The notes under the pieces were generated by a model. The model ran no database searches. It was not told where the DNA came from and was given only the letters and a program-made list of their open reading frames with translations. A stretch of DNA of 64,000 nucleotides. It comes from Bacillota bacterium (lineage in GTDB: Bacteria > Bacillota > Clostridia > Saccharofermentanales > Fastidiosipilaceae). Positions 27,061 through 35,096 of this stretch are shown piece after piece. The position numbers were made by a program, and so were the translations under genes. The stretch is from the NCBI GenBank assembly GCA_030057555.1, contig JASGUU010000044.1, positions 62,001 through 126,000 of the forward strand. The letters run 5' to 3'. How positions within the stretch are numbered: the stretch's first letter is position 1; every line of letters begins with the position of its first letter.

Positions 27061-27511
27061 GCCGGCTCATTTGCTCTTGTAGCCATCAGCTTCAAACACG
27101 GCCGGAGAGTGAACGGCATGCAACAGGATAGGGGGCAGTGTGGACGACAGGCACGACCGGGCACTTTCGAGGAGTTTATGAAGCAATCCAGTTCCTGTTG
27201 TTCTAGTCGAGCATGACAAAGGTGATCCCGACCAGCGACACGCCGCGCAGCGCGTGCGCGCCATGCTTTGTGGTCAGATGGCGAGTAATCCCAATCGCTT
27301 CTGGATTACTCTTCGTTTTGACCACCAGAAGTTTGCAATCTTCTTTTCTCCCCTTGTCAGCCGTCCTCCTGGCAGGCTCACCGGCTTCCCCACATTTCCG
27401 ACGCGCACCCGGCTTCATTTATGTTGCAGAAGCATAGAGCAGAAATCAGGTGGCCGACTTATGTGCCCATCTGAGTGTTTCCTTGTTCGTTCACATGAAA
27501 CCCGGGTCTAT
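27061..27511. other. 0.45-kb gap, mainly non-coding, with a 56-bp imperfect palindrome
   Basis: No recognisable gene. A minus-strand frame of 71 codons (27203-27418) ends with KLLVVKTKSNPEAIG and ITRHLTTKHGAHALRG, which look protein-like, but its start has no ribosome site. Inside it lies a two-part inverted repeat: GTGGTCA/TGACCAC (27270-27276, 27319-27325) around GAGTAATCC/GGATTACTC (27283-27291, 27303-27311). The base composition is lower in GC than the surrounding operons. Confidence 0.4.
27270..27325. repeat. 56-bp imperfect palindrome, two perfect stems
   Basis: Outer arms of 7 bp and inner arms of 9 bp, both perfect, separated by an internal loop of 6 and 7 bases and capped by an 11-base loop. 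It is followed on the plus strand by T-rich sequence after the inner stem. It may be a structured RNA, an operator or a relic of a mobile element. Confidence 0.55.
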
Positions 27512-28183
27512 CTATCCAGGCGGTGACATCTGCGTAAGCTCCCTGACATAATCCACCATGGTCTTCGACTCCAGAACACCATATTCCACACCGGGATGAT
27601 TCTCAACGGCGCGAAAAAGACGGGGAGGCTCAGCCGTCACAACGAACTGGGGTTCATAACGCGTCTTATCCCTGACGTTTATCACGACAGCATAATAATG
27701 GCTGCGGTAGGCCCTGGATCCGTCTGTGTATCTCCTGCCGGTATCTTCACTCTCAGGGTAGAAAAGGATGAGAGTTTCGAGTTCATCCACACTCTCCGCG
27801 AAATAATCGGATGGAATGGATTCAGTATCATCATCTGCATGACGCGATATGTTGAAGCTTATCATCCGCAAGGCATTTTCGTCGAAAGCAATGCTGTGTT
27901 CGAGAAGCGTCCTGCCCTGTCCGTCTCTGACAGCAACAACCATTTTCCCATAAACAGCGGGATAGCCGGGCAGAAGCTCATAGTCCTGATATTCCGCCTC
28001 AATGGAATGTACCAGTTCCTCCACCGCTTCGAATTCTTTACGAGTTACCGGTGTTTTCGGGCTGTAGCGGGCGCCCTCTCCCTGGCAGGAAATCTGCACA
28101 ATGGCGATCAGGCCGGCCCCTATGACAAACAATGGAACAAGAACCCGGATTATGATTCCTTTGTGCCGTGCGTCCATGGCCAT
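27512..28183 (-). CDS. Orphan membrane-anchored protein of unknown function
   Basis: 223 residues, not recognised. The start ATG at 28183 has GAGGGGGA eight bases upstream. One hydrophobic helix at about 12-32 (IIIRVLVPLFVIGAGLIAIV) is followed by an outside-facing, acidic, Tyr-rich domain. The cysteine after the helix (ISCQ) does not make a good lipobox. The sequence is richer in Asp, Tyr and AT-ending codons than its neighbours, and it sits alone in an AT-richer island between a ribosomal operon and the prfA cluster, which suggests acquisition by transfer. No domain I know matches it. Confidence 0.7.
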   Translation of the reverse strand: MAMDARHKGIIIRVLVPLFVIGAGLIAIVQISCQGEGARYSPKTPVTRKEFEAVEELVHSIEAEYQDYELLPGYPAVYGKMVVAVRDGQGRTLLEHSIAFDENALRMISFNISRHADDDTESIPSDYFAESVDELETLILFYPESEDTGRRYTDGSRAYRSHYYAVVINVRDKTRYEPQFVVTAEPPRLFRAVENHPGVEYGVLESKTMVDYVRELTQMSPPG

Positions 28184-28571
28184 GGATAGTCCCCCTCACA
28201 TAGTTCAGAAGCCGGCCATGTCAAACGGTAAAAACCCAGTAGACGTTGCATGGCCAGTCTTGAGCCCTCCGTCCCTGACGATTTGTCGAATCTGAATGCA
28301 CTTCCGGCAGCATAATCCACCCCGTCGCCCTGCCTGATATTATCAATAATCCCGCCTGATTCCCGCTGTTTGGCTGTCCAGGAATATTTTCGCACAGTCT
28401 GTAACCGCGCAGATCTCACCAGATGAAAGCATGATTGCCCGTTTGCCAGGCCTGGCTTCGCTCTGGCGCCGAGATGTGGCGCCGTCCGTCCATAGACAGG
28501 TCAGAAATCTGAGCTTATGGAGCCGAGGCGCTTTGCAGCGGCCTGCAGATGAGGCGTCGACTGTTGCATAA
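28184..28571. other. Intergenic stretch upstream of the orphan protein, no gene seen
   Basis: Short frames on the minus strand overlap the orphan gene's start but have no ribosome site or recognisable content. A perfect 12-bp palindrome GCCAGGCCTGGC lies at 28445-28456. Nothing else can be supported. Confidence 0.4.
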
Positions 28572-28761
28572 AGGTTGGTGAGCATTATTTCAACCTATCC
28601 ACGCGAAAGCGTGCACACATCGTATTATTGAGCGGAAAACCACCACTCGCAGTGGATTTTGTTCAATAATTCGATTTATGCGCAGCGCAATTGCGCCCAA
28701 ATCGAATTTATGTGCACTGCATACTGTACCCAGGCTGAAAAACACGGCCCTTCCCGTTTTT
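28572..28761 (+). ncRNA. Candidate structured non-coding RNA ending in a terminator-like hairpin
   Basis: Consecutive stems: AGGTTG/CAACCT (28572-28596); CACGC-GAAA-GCGTG with a GNRA tetraloop (28600-28613); a 45-base arm 28625-28669 (TTATTGA/TCAATAA, then G-U-containing pairs, then CCACT/AGTGG); a 41-base arm 28668-28708 (AATTCGATTT/AAATCGAATT, then GCGCA/TGCGC); GTGCAC at 28611-28616 can pair with GTGCAC at 28712-28717 to close both arms as a three-way junction. Several G-U pairs exist only in the plus-strand RNA. A hairpin with A-rich left arm and GTTTTT right arm follows (28738-28761). No protein frame explains this. Confidence 0.45.
28738..28761 (+). terminator. Terminator-like hairpin, possibly bidirectional
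   Basis: AAAAACACGG and CCGTTTTT flank a six-base loop, with a short bulge in the left arm. The T-run on both strands fits termination of a plus-strand RNA ending here or of minus-strand transcripts from the prfA-ywlE cluster. Confidence 0.4.
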
Positions 28762-28974
28762 ACGTGCTCCCGCAGGGCTGCCGCCAGCCTGAAACCCGAG
28801 CCCCGGCATCAGCTCTTCAAGCTGCAGAACATGAACCGGGCTGCGGGGCCGGCAAGGGATGTATAAGAGGCCAATCGGAGCCGGTATGGGGATTCCTGCT
28901 GCAAACCACATGGAGAACGGCCCAGTTCACGTGTCTCAGGCGTTCTGTTCGTCGCTCCTTTTTGCAAAGGCCCC
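28762..28974. other. Non-coding stretch after the ywlE-like gene
   Basis: 213 bp without a supportable gene. A short hairpin CCTTT..AAAGG lies just after the minus-strand stop near 28950. The spacing and lack of coding signal mark this as the end of the long rho-to-ywlE cluster. Confidence 0.4.
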
Positions 28975-29427
28975 TCAGGCATCCAGGTGTCCGGCCGCCA
29001 TCCAGGCGTCGATCGCCTCGCTGATCTCCGCCAGGGCCCGCAGATAGTCCCTCTCTGTCCCTCCCCAGGGATCGCGGATATCGTGTCCCGCACGGGAATA
29101 CGCTCCGAGAGCCGCCACGTTCGCAGCAGCGTCAGGCCAGCGGCGTCGGATCTCGGCAGCCTGGGCAGCGGTCATCGTCAGGATCCAGTCCGCCCGGCGA
29201 ACGAGATCCGTGCTCAGCCTCTCGGCCGCATGTCGCTGCGCCTTTATGCCCAGCGCTGCGAGCGCCGCACGGGCAAGCGGATGGGCCGCTTCCCCCGTGC
29301 TGGCGGCGAGACCGGCCGAGAGGACCGTGACATCCTCCCTTCCCAGCGCGTCCAGGCGCTGCCTGAGCACGGCAGCGGCCATGGGACTGCGGCAGGTGTT
29401 TCCTGTGCAGACAAAGACAACGGTCAT
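28975..29427 (-). CDS. ywlE: Low-molecular-weight phosphatase, YwlE-type (probable protein-arginine phosphatase)
   Basis: 150 residues. The P-loop VCTGNTCRSP places the nucleophile at Cys7, Arg13 in the anion site, and Thr at position 11, exactly as in Bacillus YwlE, where that Thr selects phosphoarginine; tyrosine phosphatases carry Ile there. The general acid is Asp119 in RDPWGG. It therefore probably removes phosphate from arginine residues placed by a McsB-type kinase, which is not in the window. It is joined to the Sua5 gene by a 4-bp overlap, the same neighbourhood as Bacillus ywlC-ywlE. Confidence 0.85.
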   Translation of the reverse strand: MTVVFVCTGNTCRSPMAAAVLRQRLDALGREDVTVLSAGLAASTGEAAHPLARAALAALGIKAQRHAAERLSTDLVRRADWILTMTAAQAAEIRRRWPDAAANVAALGAYSRAGHDIRDPWGGTERDYLRALAEISEAIDAWMAAGHLDA

Positions 29428-30596
29428 CGGGGGCCTCCTTTGTCTGAATCAGCATCAACAAAGACAAGCCGTCCTCCGACTATGCGCCCGACGGCGGCAT
29501 GCTCGAGGCGATCCCGGTAGGCCGTTTCGCCATCCGATTCGACGAGAATGACGTCCGGGCATTCACGATCGAGGTCGCGGAGGCAGGCATAGAGCTGACG
29601 GGCGGCGGCTTCATGATCCCCGCGCGGCCCGTACACCAGCTGGCTGCCGGGCCAGATGGCGGCCGGCAGGGCCGGTCCGAGGCGGGCGCCAGACACGTCG
29701 ATCCGGGCCCGGGTCTCGTCACTCAGGTACCAGGCAGCGCGGCGGATACCGGCCTCGCGCAGGATATCGCAGAACTGCAGCAGCCCGGTATCTGTCCGCA
29801 GTTCGGTTGAGGCAAAGAGCCAGACCGGTGTCCGCGGCGCATAGCTGCGCGGCCGCAGCTCGCTCCCGCCCTGACCCTCAAGCTGCTCGCGCCAGCCGGG
29901 CTGCTTCGTCAGCGGATCAGCGCAGGCGATGAGGGCGGCGGCGATGTCTTCAGCACTGACGGCACCCGGCCGCAGAATGCGCGGCAGCGGGCCCGAGGCG
30001 AGATCGAGAACAGTCGACTCGAGCCCGACGGCGGTCGGCCCGTCGTCGACGACCCAGTCGACCCTGGCCCCCAGGTCGGCGATGACATCGGCGGCGCGGG
30101 TGGGACTCGGACGTCCGGAGAGATTGGCCGAGGGGGCACAGACGGGAACTCCGGCCTGTCCGATAAGGGCCAGCGCCGTACGCTGCCGCGGTATGCGTAT
30201 GCCGACGCTGCCCTGTCCGGCGAGAGCGGGATGGCCGTCAAGCTGCGGAGCCGCAGGCAGAATCAGGGTCAGAGGACCGGGCAGAAAGCGGGCGGCAAGG
30301 CACTCGGCCGTCTCTGACCAGTCAGAAGTCAGGGCGCGCGCCGCCGCGAGCGTGGCGACATGGAAGAGCAGGGGCTTGGCTCCGTCCCGTCCCTTCACCT
30401 CGTAGACGCGGCCGATGGCAGCGGCACTGTGGGCACCGGCGCCGAGTCCATAGACGGTCTCCGTCGGGAAGGCAACCAGCTCGCCACGTCCGAGAGCGGC
30501 CGCCGGCGCCTCGAGGAGACGCTGCAGTTCCGTCTCCGTCACCCCCCCGGGAATCGTGAGGCGGCGCGGGAGTCCGTCAGAGCTCAGCATCGTCAT
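29424..30596 (-). CDS. tsaC: Threonylcarbamoyl-AMP synthase, Sua5 form
   Basis: 390 residues. Makes threonylcarbamoyl-AMP from Thr, bicarbonate and ATP, for t6A37 of tRNA. The YrdC domain (about 20-225) shows [40 protein letters not shown] and [13 protein letters not shown]. The C-terminal Sua5 domain (about 260-385) follows the linker with [12 protein letters not shown]. Its length is slightly above the usual 340-350. It overlaps prfA by 20 bp and has no clear ribosome site, so coupling to prfA translation is likely. Confidence 0.93.
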   Translation of the reverse strand: MTMLSSDGLPRRLTIPGGVTETELQRLLEAPAAALGRGELVAFPTETVYGLGAGAHSAAAIGRVYEVKGRDGAKPLLFHVATLAAARALTSDWSETAECLAARFLPGPLTLILPAAPQLDGHPALAGQGSVGIRIPRQRTALALIGQAGVPVCAPSANLSGRPSPTRAADVIADLGARVDWVVDDGPTAVGLESTVLDLASGPLPRILRPGAVSAEDIAAALIACADPLTKQPGWREQLEGQGGSELRPRSYAPRTPVWLFASTELRTDTGLLQFCDILREAGIRRAAWYLSDETRARIDVSGARLGPALPAAIWPGSQLVYGPRGDHEAAARQLYACLRDLDRECPDVILVESDGETAYRDRLEHAAVGRIVGGRLVFVDADSDKGGPR

Positions 30597-31698
30597 CGTC
30601 CAGGTCGGGAATCATGTCCTGTCGCAGTTCCTCGCCGCGGGCGGCGCGGATCAGGGGATCGATCACGAGGTCGAGGTCGCCGGCCAGCACCTGGTCGAGG
30701 CGGTACAGCGTCAGCCCGATGCGGTGGTCGGTGACGCGGTTCTGCCCGACGTTGTAGGTGCGGATACGCTCAGAACGATCCCCCGTTCCGACCAGGCTGC
30801 GGCGCTCGGAAGCGAGGGCCGCGTCACGCCGCGACTCCTCCCGCTCGAGGAGGCGGGCGCGCAGCACCGCCATGGCCTTGTCACGGTTTCTGTGCTGCGA
30901 GCGTTCATCCTGGCAGGTGACGACGATGCCGGTGGGCAGGTGGGTGATGCGGATGGCCGAGCTGGTTTTATTGACATGCTGGCCGCCGGCCCCCGAAGCA
31001 CGGTAGGTGTCTACACGCAGATCGGAGGGATCGATCTCGAGCTCTACCTCGTCCACCTCCGGCAGCACGGCAACCGTGGCGGTCGAGGTGTGGATGCGCC
31101 CCTGCGACTCGGTCCGCGGCACACGCTGGACCCGATGCGCTCCCGACTCGAAACGCAGGCGGCCGTAGACGGCCTGACCGGAGATCACGGCGACGAGTTC
31201 CCGCAGTCCACCCAGCTCCGATTCATTGACCTCGACGAGGTCGATTTCGAAGCCGCGCCTCTCGCAGTAGCGGCTGTACATCTCCCAGAGATCGCGGGCG
31301 AAGAGGGCTGATTCATCGCCCCCGGCCGCGGCCCGGATTTCCAGCACGACATCGCGCAGATCAGAGGGATCCGGCGGAATCAGTTTCTCATCGAGGTCGA
31401 CCAGCGCGGAATCGCGCTCCGCTTCCAGCTGCGCGAGTTCATCCTGCAGCAGCGCCTCGAGCTCCGGCTCATCGCCGAGCTCGGCTGTCTCCGCGAGCAG
31501 GCTCCGCGTTTCCTCCAGACGTGCCTCGAGCTCGCGATATGCGTGGATCGCGGTCACGGCAGGCTCCAGGGCCGCATGCTCGCGCACGACGGCGCGATAG
31601 CGGTGCGGATCCTCATAGAGGGCGGGATCGGCGAGTTCGGCCTCCAGTTCCTCCTGACGATCGACGAGGCTGCGCGCCAACTCTTCACGCTGGTTCAT
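30577..31698 (-). CDS. prfA: Peptide chain release factor 1
   Basis: 373 residues. Recognises UAG and UAA and triggers release. The catalytic GGQ motif is in [17 protein letters not shown]; downstream is [14 protein letters not shown]. The codon-recognition loop of RF1 (PxT type) would be near [17 protein letters not shown]. The ATG at 31698 has GGAGG eight bases upstream; the frame is open for another 29 codons upstream without support. The GGQ glutamine is the substrate of PrmC, encoded two genes upstream. Confidence 0.96.
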   Translation of the reverse strand: MNQREELARSLVDRQEELEAELADPALYEDPHRYRAVVREHAALEPAVTAIHAYRELEARLEETRSLLAETAELGDEPELEALLQDELAQLEAERDSALVDLDEKLIPPDPSDLRDVVLEIRAAAGGDESALFARDLWEMYSRYCERRGFEIDLVEVNESELGGLRELVAVISGQAVYGRLRFESGAHRVQRVPRTESQGRIHTSTATVAVLPEVDEVELEIDPSDLRVDTYRASGAGGQHVNKTSSAIRITHLPTGIVVTCQDERSQHRNRDKAMAVLRARLLEREESRRDAALASERRSLVGTGDRSERIRTYNVGQNRVTDHRIGLTLYRLDQVLAGDLDLVIDPLIRAARGEELRQDMIPDLDDDDAEL

Positions 31699-31901
31699 GG
31701 ATCGGCCTCCTCTTCCAGAATTCGCCGTGTTGCCTGCTCCAGGCGGCGGCGGCCAAGCGTCATCTGCCGCCCGCAGCCGGTACACTGCAGCCGGGCATCG
31801 GCTCCTACACGCAGGATGCGCCAGACCCGGGAGCCGCAGGGGTGCGGCTTGCGCAGCTCAACGAGCATGCCACTGCGATAGGGGTAAAGTACGAAGCTCA
31901 T
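31695..31901 (-). CDS. DUF951 family small protein (YyzM-like)
   Basis: 68 residues. It shows the family core [30 protein letters not shown] and the basic C-terminal helix. The single Cys of HPCGS with the CTGC pair suggests metal binding. Function unknown in the family; Firmicute homologues are often near translation or replication genes. Start at 31901 one base after the prmC stop; a second Met (codon 12) is possible. The stop overlaps the prfA ATG by 4 bp. Confidence 0.85.
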   Translation of the reverse strand: MSFVLYPYRSGMLVELRKPHPCGSRVWRILRVGADARLQCTGCGRQMTLGRRRLEQATRRILEEEADP

Positions 31902-31902
31902 G

Positions 31903-32883
31903 TCACACGTGGCGCAGCCAGAGCGCCCTGGGGCGTCCGGCGAGGTCCTGCAGCCGCCTCTCGAGGACGAAGGGGCCCTGCGTCATGATCGCCTCCACCT
32001 CCGTCTGCTGTCGGTCACCATGTTCGAGAAGCAGATGGGCACCGGCCCGCATCCAGGCGGGCAGCAGGGCGGCGAGGCGGCGATAACAGTCCAGCCCGTC
32101 CGGCCCACCGTCCAGGGCTTCGTGCGGCTCGTATTCGCGCACGGAGTGCTCGAGTCCGCGCAGGGCGGCATGGGGAATGTAGGGCGGGTTGGACAGCACC
32201 ATGTCGGCCCGCCAGTCGGCGGCCATCTGTGGCTCCGGCAGAAGATCACAGGCGACGAGTTCGAAGCTCTCCTCCCGCCCCTGCTCCCTGCGGTTGAGCC
32301 TGGCCCAGGCCAGGGCTTCCAGACTCCGCTCCGTGCCGAGAATGCGCAGTCCCAGCCGCGGCCAGGTCTGTGCCACAGCATGCTGCAAAGCCAGCGCGAG
32401 AGCCCCGGAACCCGTGCCGATGTCGAGAACCGTCCAGCTCCTGCTCTCCGAGGCCTCCTGCCCAATGATGCGGGCAGCCTGCCAGACGAGAACTTCGCTG
32501 TCCGGCCGCGGGATCAGGACGCCAGGTCCGACACGGATGCTGATACCGGCGAAGTCGGTCCGGCCGGCCACATAGGCAAAGGGCTCATCAGCTGCGAGTC
32601 GCCGGGCGGCGTCCGTGAGCCAGACAGCGTCCGCCTCCTGCAGCTGCAGCAGCGGGAGATCAAGCCGCAGCCGCGAAACCGTCATATCCAGGCGCAGAGC
32701 GAGGAGCCTGAGGATCTCGGCACGGGCATCGTACAGTTCCCGGTCTTCGCGCCCGCCGCCGTCATGCAGGACCAGACGCTCGGTCGCGCGTACCTGTTCG
32801 GCCGCCTGCAGCTCGGCAGTCAGGCGGGCAACCAGAAGCTTTGCAGAAACAGGCGCAGCCCCGGAATGATCCTTCTCTGACAT
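31903..32883 (-). CDS. prmC: Peptide chain release factor N5-glutamine methyltransferase
   Basis: About 326 residues. Methylates the GGQ glutamine of RF1 and RF2 with SAM. It has the N-terminal helical domain, then the Rossmann-type methyltransferase with VLDIGTGSGALALAL (SAM motif I), DMVLSNPPYIPHAAL (catalytic NPPY) and YEPHEALDGGPDGLDCYR. I start at ATG 32883 with GGGG six bases upstream; a GTG three codons earlier is possible. Sits between DUF1385 and prfA, as in many Clostridia. Confidence 0.93.
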   Translation of the reverse strand: MSEKDHSGAAPVSAKLLVARLTAELQAAEQVRATERLVLHDGGGREDRELYDARAEILRLLALRLDMTVSRLRLDLPLLQLQEADAVWLTDAARRLAADEPFAYVAGRTDFAGISIRVGPGVLIPRPDSEVLVWQAARIIGQEASESRSWTVLDIGTGSGALALALQHAVAQTWPRLGLRILGTERSLEALAWARLNRREQGREESFELVACDLLPEPQMAADWRADMVLSNPPYIPHAALRGLEHSVREYEPHEALDGGPDGLDCYRRLAALLPAWMRAGAHLLLEHGDRQQTEVEAIMTQGPFVLERRLQDLAGRPRALWLRHV

Positions 32884-32898
32884 GCTCTTCACCCCGAC

Positions 32899-33846
32899 TC
32901 AGCGCTGCTCCCAGGCATCGCGCTCCTGATCCTGAGGGATGACGGCGAGAAGGGCGGTCAGGGCTACGACGATCTGCCCCTCGTCCGGCTCCGCCGTGGT
33001 CAGACGCTGCAGCCACAGACCCGGACGTGCGAGAGCCCGCCCGTACCAGTCGTCGGCATGGCTGCCGGAAAAGCGCAGCACCTCATAGGAAAGGCCGGCA
33101 ACGAGCGGGATCAGGGCCAGGCGCAGTAGAAGATTGCCCAGGATGCCGTGCCAGCCGACAAGCGCAAAGAGCAGGGCGCTGACGAAAACAATCAGAAAGA
33201 GGAAGCTGGTCCCGCAGCGGGGATGAAAGCGGCTGCAGCGGGCGACATTCTCCGGTATCAGCTCGTCTCCCGCCTCGTAGCAGGCGATGCTCTTATGCTC
33301 GGCCCCATGGTACTGCCAGACCCGGTGGATCTCCTCGATGCGCGAAGTCAGGTAGAGATAGCCCAGCAGGATTCCGATACGGACCAGGGCTTCGAGCAGA
33401 TTGGCTGTGAGCACGGCTGCCAAACCCTCCCGCGTCAATCCAGTCCATGCCAGAACGCCCGATACGATCAGATTCGGCAGCAGTATGAACAGACCTATGC
33501 CTGCGAGGATGCCGGTCAGCAGGGCGAAACCAGTGCCTGCACGCTCCTTATGTGCTGCTGGTTCGGCGCTCTCCTCCGTCTCATCCTGCAGCTCGGCAGA
33601 CTCCATGAGAGCGGCCATGCCGACCTTCAGCTGTCCGATAATACCTACGGCCCCGCGCAGGAGCGGGATGCGCTTCAGCCAGGGTCTCGTGGTCACCGCC
33701 TCTTCGCGGATACGCAGTTCCCCGGAGGGCAGGCGGTTCACCATCGCACGTTTATCGGGGCCCATCATCAGCAGGCCTTCAATCAGGGCCTGACCACCAA
33801 TCGAGGTGCGCCTGGGCCGGTGACTTTCGGACAGCGCCAGGAGCAA
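32899..33846 (-). CDS. DUF1385 family multi-pass membrane protein (YqhQ-like)
   Basis: About 315 residues from the start used here. Family hallmarks: TSIGGQALIEGLLMMGP at the N-terminus, KRIPLLRGAVG, YHGAEHKSIACYEAG, and RFHPRCGTSFLFLI; about four to five hydrophobic helices. Function unknown. The start is uncertain: the frame opens with GTG at 33939, but its first codons are the rpmE terminator hairpin (33869-33894). The TTG at 33846 is the first candidate after that hairpin and keeps the conserved GGQALIEG motif, though it has no ribosome site. Conserved neighbour of rpmE and prmC. Confidence 0.82.
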   Translation of the reverse strand: MLLALSESHRPRRTSIGGQALIEGLLMMGPDKRAMVNRLPSGELRIREEAVTTRPWLKRIPLLRGAVGIIGQLKVGMAALMESAELQDETEESAEPAAHKERAGTGFALLTGILAGIGLFILLPNLIVSGVLAWTGLTREGLAAVLTANLLEALVRIGILLGYLYLTSRIEEIHRVWQYHGAEHKSIACYEAGDELIPENVARCSRFHPRCGTSFLFLIVFVSALLFALVGWHGILGNLLLRLALIPLVAGLSYEVLRFSGSHADDWYGRALARPGLWLQRLTTAEPDEGQIVVALTALLAVIPQDQERDAWEQR

Positions 33847-33868
33847 CGGCCAGAGGGCGGCTGAAGAG

Positions 33869-33894
33869 AAAAAGAGGGCGGGGGCCCTCTTTTT
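33869..33894 (-). terminator. Rho-independent terminator after rpmE
   Basis: Minus strand: perfect 11-bp stem AAAAAGAGGGC/GCCCTCTTTTT (33884-33894 with 33869-33879) and a four-base loop, ending in five T. It is one of the strongest terminators here and lies 79 bp after the rpmE stop, inside the open frame upstream of the DUF1385 gene. Confidence 0.9.
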
Positions 33895-33972
33895 ACAGTC
33901 CTTGGCGACTGTGTCAAACCAGGGGTTCACGCCTGTCACAATGCATGCGGACTTCCGTGCGACAAGCCCGCC

Positions 33973-34191
33973 TCAGCGGCGACGGTCGGCGGTCGAACGT
34001 TCGCGGCGGCGGTTGAACTTGTCAACACGTCCGCCGGTGTCGACCAGCTTCTGGCGCCCGGTGAAGAAAGGGTGGCACTTCGAGCAGATGTCGAGATTGA
34101 TCTGCGAAATGGTTGATCGTGTCTCAAAGGTTTCGCCACAGGCACAGCGCACGATGGCGGTCTCATAGTTGGGGTGGATCTTTTCTTTCAT
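33973..34191 (-). CDS. rpmE: 50S ribosomal protein L31
   Basis: 72 residues. [38 protein letters not shown]. The four cysteines (CAC and CSKC with neighbours) make this the zinc-containing C+ form. ATG 34191 has AGAGGAAG eight bases upstream; the ten codons before it are not supported. It has its own consensus promoter and terminator, although it lies inside the rho-prfA cluster. Confidence 0.96.
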   Translation of the reverse strand: MKEKIHPNYETAIVRCACGETFETRSTISQINLDICSKCHPFFTGRQKLVDTGGRVDKFNRRRERSTADRRR

Positions 34192-34282
34192 GTAAACACT
34201 TCCTCTAACAGACACCGGCACGTAGACGACTTATACGTTCTCGCGCCTACGGAAACCGGCACGGCTTTTGAGCAACACAAGG

Positions 34283-34311
34283 ATTATAGGGAGCACCCGC
34301 CGCACTGTCAA
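34283..34311 (-). promoter_or_regulatory. Perfect-consensus sigma-A promoter of rpmE
   Basis: Minus strand TTGACA (34306-34311), 17-bp spacer, TATAAT (34283-34288). Both hexamers are consensus with optimal spacing. The transcript would start near 34276, about 85 bases before the ATG. Confidence 0.88.
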
Positions 34312-34358
34312 ACAGTATCCGGGTCATGGCGCAGCGGCACATTTCGGAGCGGCGGCAG

Positions 34359-35096
34359 CTAGCGTCCAAAGCCGCGGAAGCCGGCTCGTGAGGTGGCGAT
34401 CCCCTGCTCCCGGATCAGGCTCTCGACCCGCTCGGCGGCATCGCCGCTGAAACCATTCCTGGCGATCAGGAACCAGGAGCCACGAACCATAAGATAGAAG
34501 TTGCGGCTGTCCGTCGTCCATTCGCTCACTTCCGACCAGGGCACCGCCAGCGGCTCATGTCCGCTGGGCTGATACTCGAGACCATCGGGCGTGATGCGGT
34601 AGCGGCGCCGGTAAAGGAAGCGGTCGGCGCTCTTCATCACGCGGCGGGTTGTCATGTTGACCAGGCCGCGCGCTGCGAGATAGAGCGCACCGACGCCGAG
34701 GAGTGCGACGAGGCCGCCGCTCATCAGATTCGCGCGGTTGCCGTCATCCAGATAGCGGACAAAGCTCAAAATCCCGTAGCCGATGAAAAAGAGGCCGAAG
34801 GCCGCGATGCCGATGCGGTAGAGGCGGATGGCTTTCTGGCGGCGAATCAACAGATGAATCAGGCGGCGGATGTCTTCCGGCTCAAGCTGTGTCGTATTCC
34901 TGAATGTCAGCTCGGGCAGCGCCTCGGGGAGCACATAGTCATCGACATCGTCCACGCCGGCCTGTTTGAGCAGGCTCTCATCCGCAGCCGTGTCGTCCTC
35001 TTCTTCAGCAGCTTCCTCAACCGGAATCTCGAGGCCGCTGTCATCGGGTTCCATCTCTGTCTCCCACTCCGGCAGGAGTTGATCCGGCCCGGTCAT
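34359..35096 (-). CDS. Membrane protein with YcxB-like C-terminal domain
   Basis: 245 residues. An acidic N-terminal tail (1 to about 70, Glu/Asp-rich) is followed by two hydrophobic helices (about 96-115 and 126-145) and a C-terminal domain with YRITPDGLEYQPSG, VPWSEVSEWTTDSRNFYL and FLIARNGF, the layout of the YcxB-like family. Function unknown. It overlaps the rho stop by 4 bp, so it is co-translated with rho. Confidence 0.75.
   Translation of the reverse strand: MTGPDQLLPEWETEMEPDDSGLEIPVEEAAEEEDDTAADESLLKQAGVDDVDDYVLPEALPELTFRNTTQLEPEDIRRLIHLLIRRQKAIRLYRIGIAAFGLFFIGYGILSFVRYLDDGNRANLMSGGLVALLGVGALYLAARGLVNMTTRRVMKSADRFLYRRRYRITPDGLEYQPSGHEPLAVPWSEVSEWTTDSRNFYLMVRGSWFLIARNGFSGDAAERVESLIREQGIATSRAGFRGFGR

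Noticed and set aside
28197-28224. TTGACA and TATGTG as a promoter of the orphan gene at 27512-28183
   Set aside because: The -10 would overlap the ribosome site and leave about seven bases of leader. The -10 match is also poor.
28625-28708. An IS200/IS605-type transposon end
   Set aside because: Hairpins of this kind occur at such ends, but no Y1 transposase or TnpB frame is nearby and no second end is seen.
28659-29024. A plus-strand protein-coding frame over the structured RNA region
   Set aside because: No ribosome site, Cys/Arg/Pro-rich composition, and the frame runs across clear palindromes and into the antisense of ywlE.
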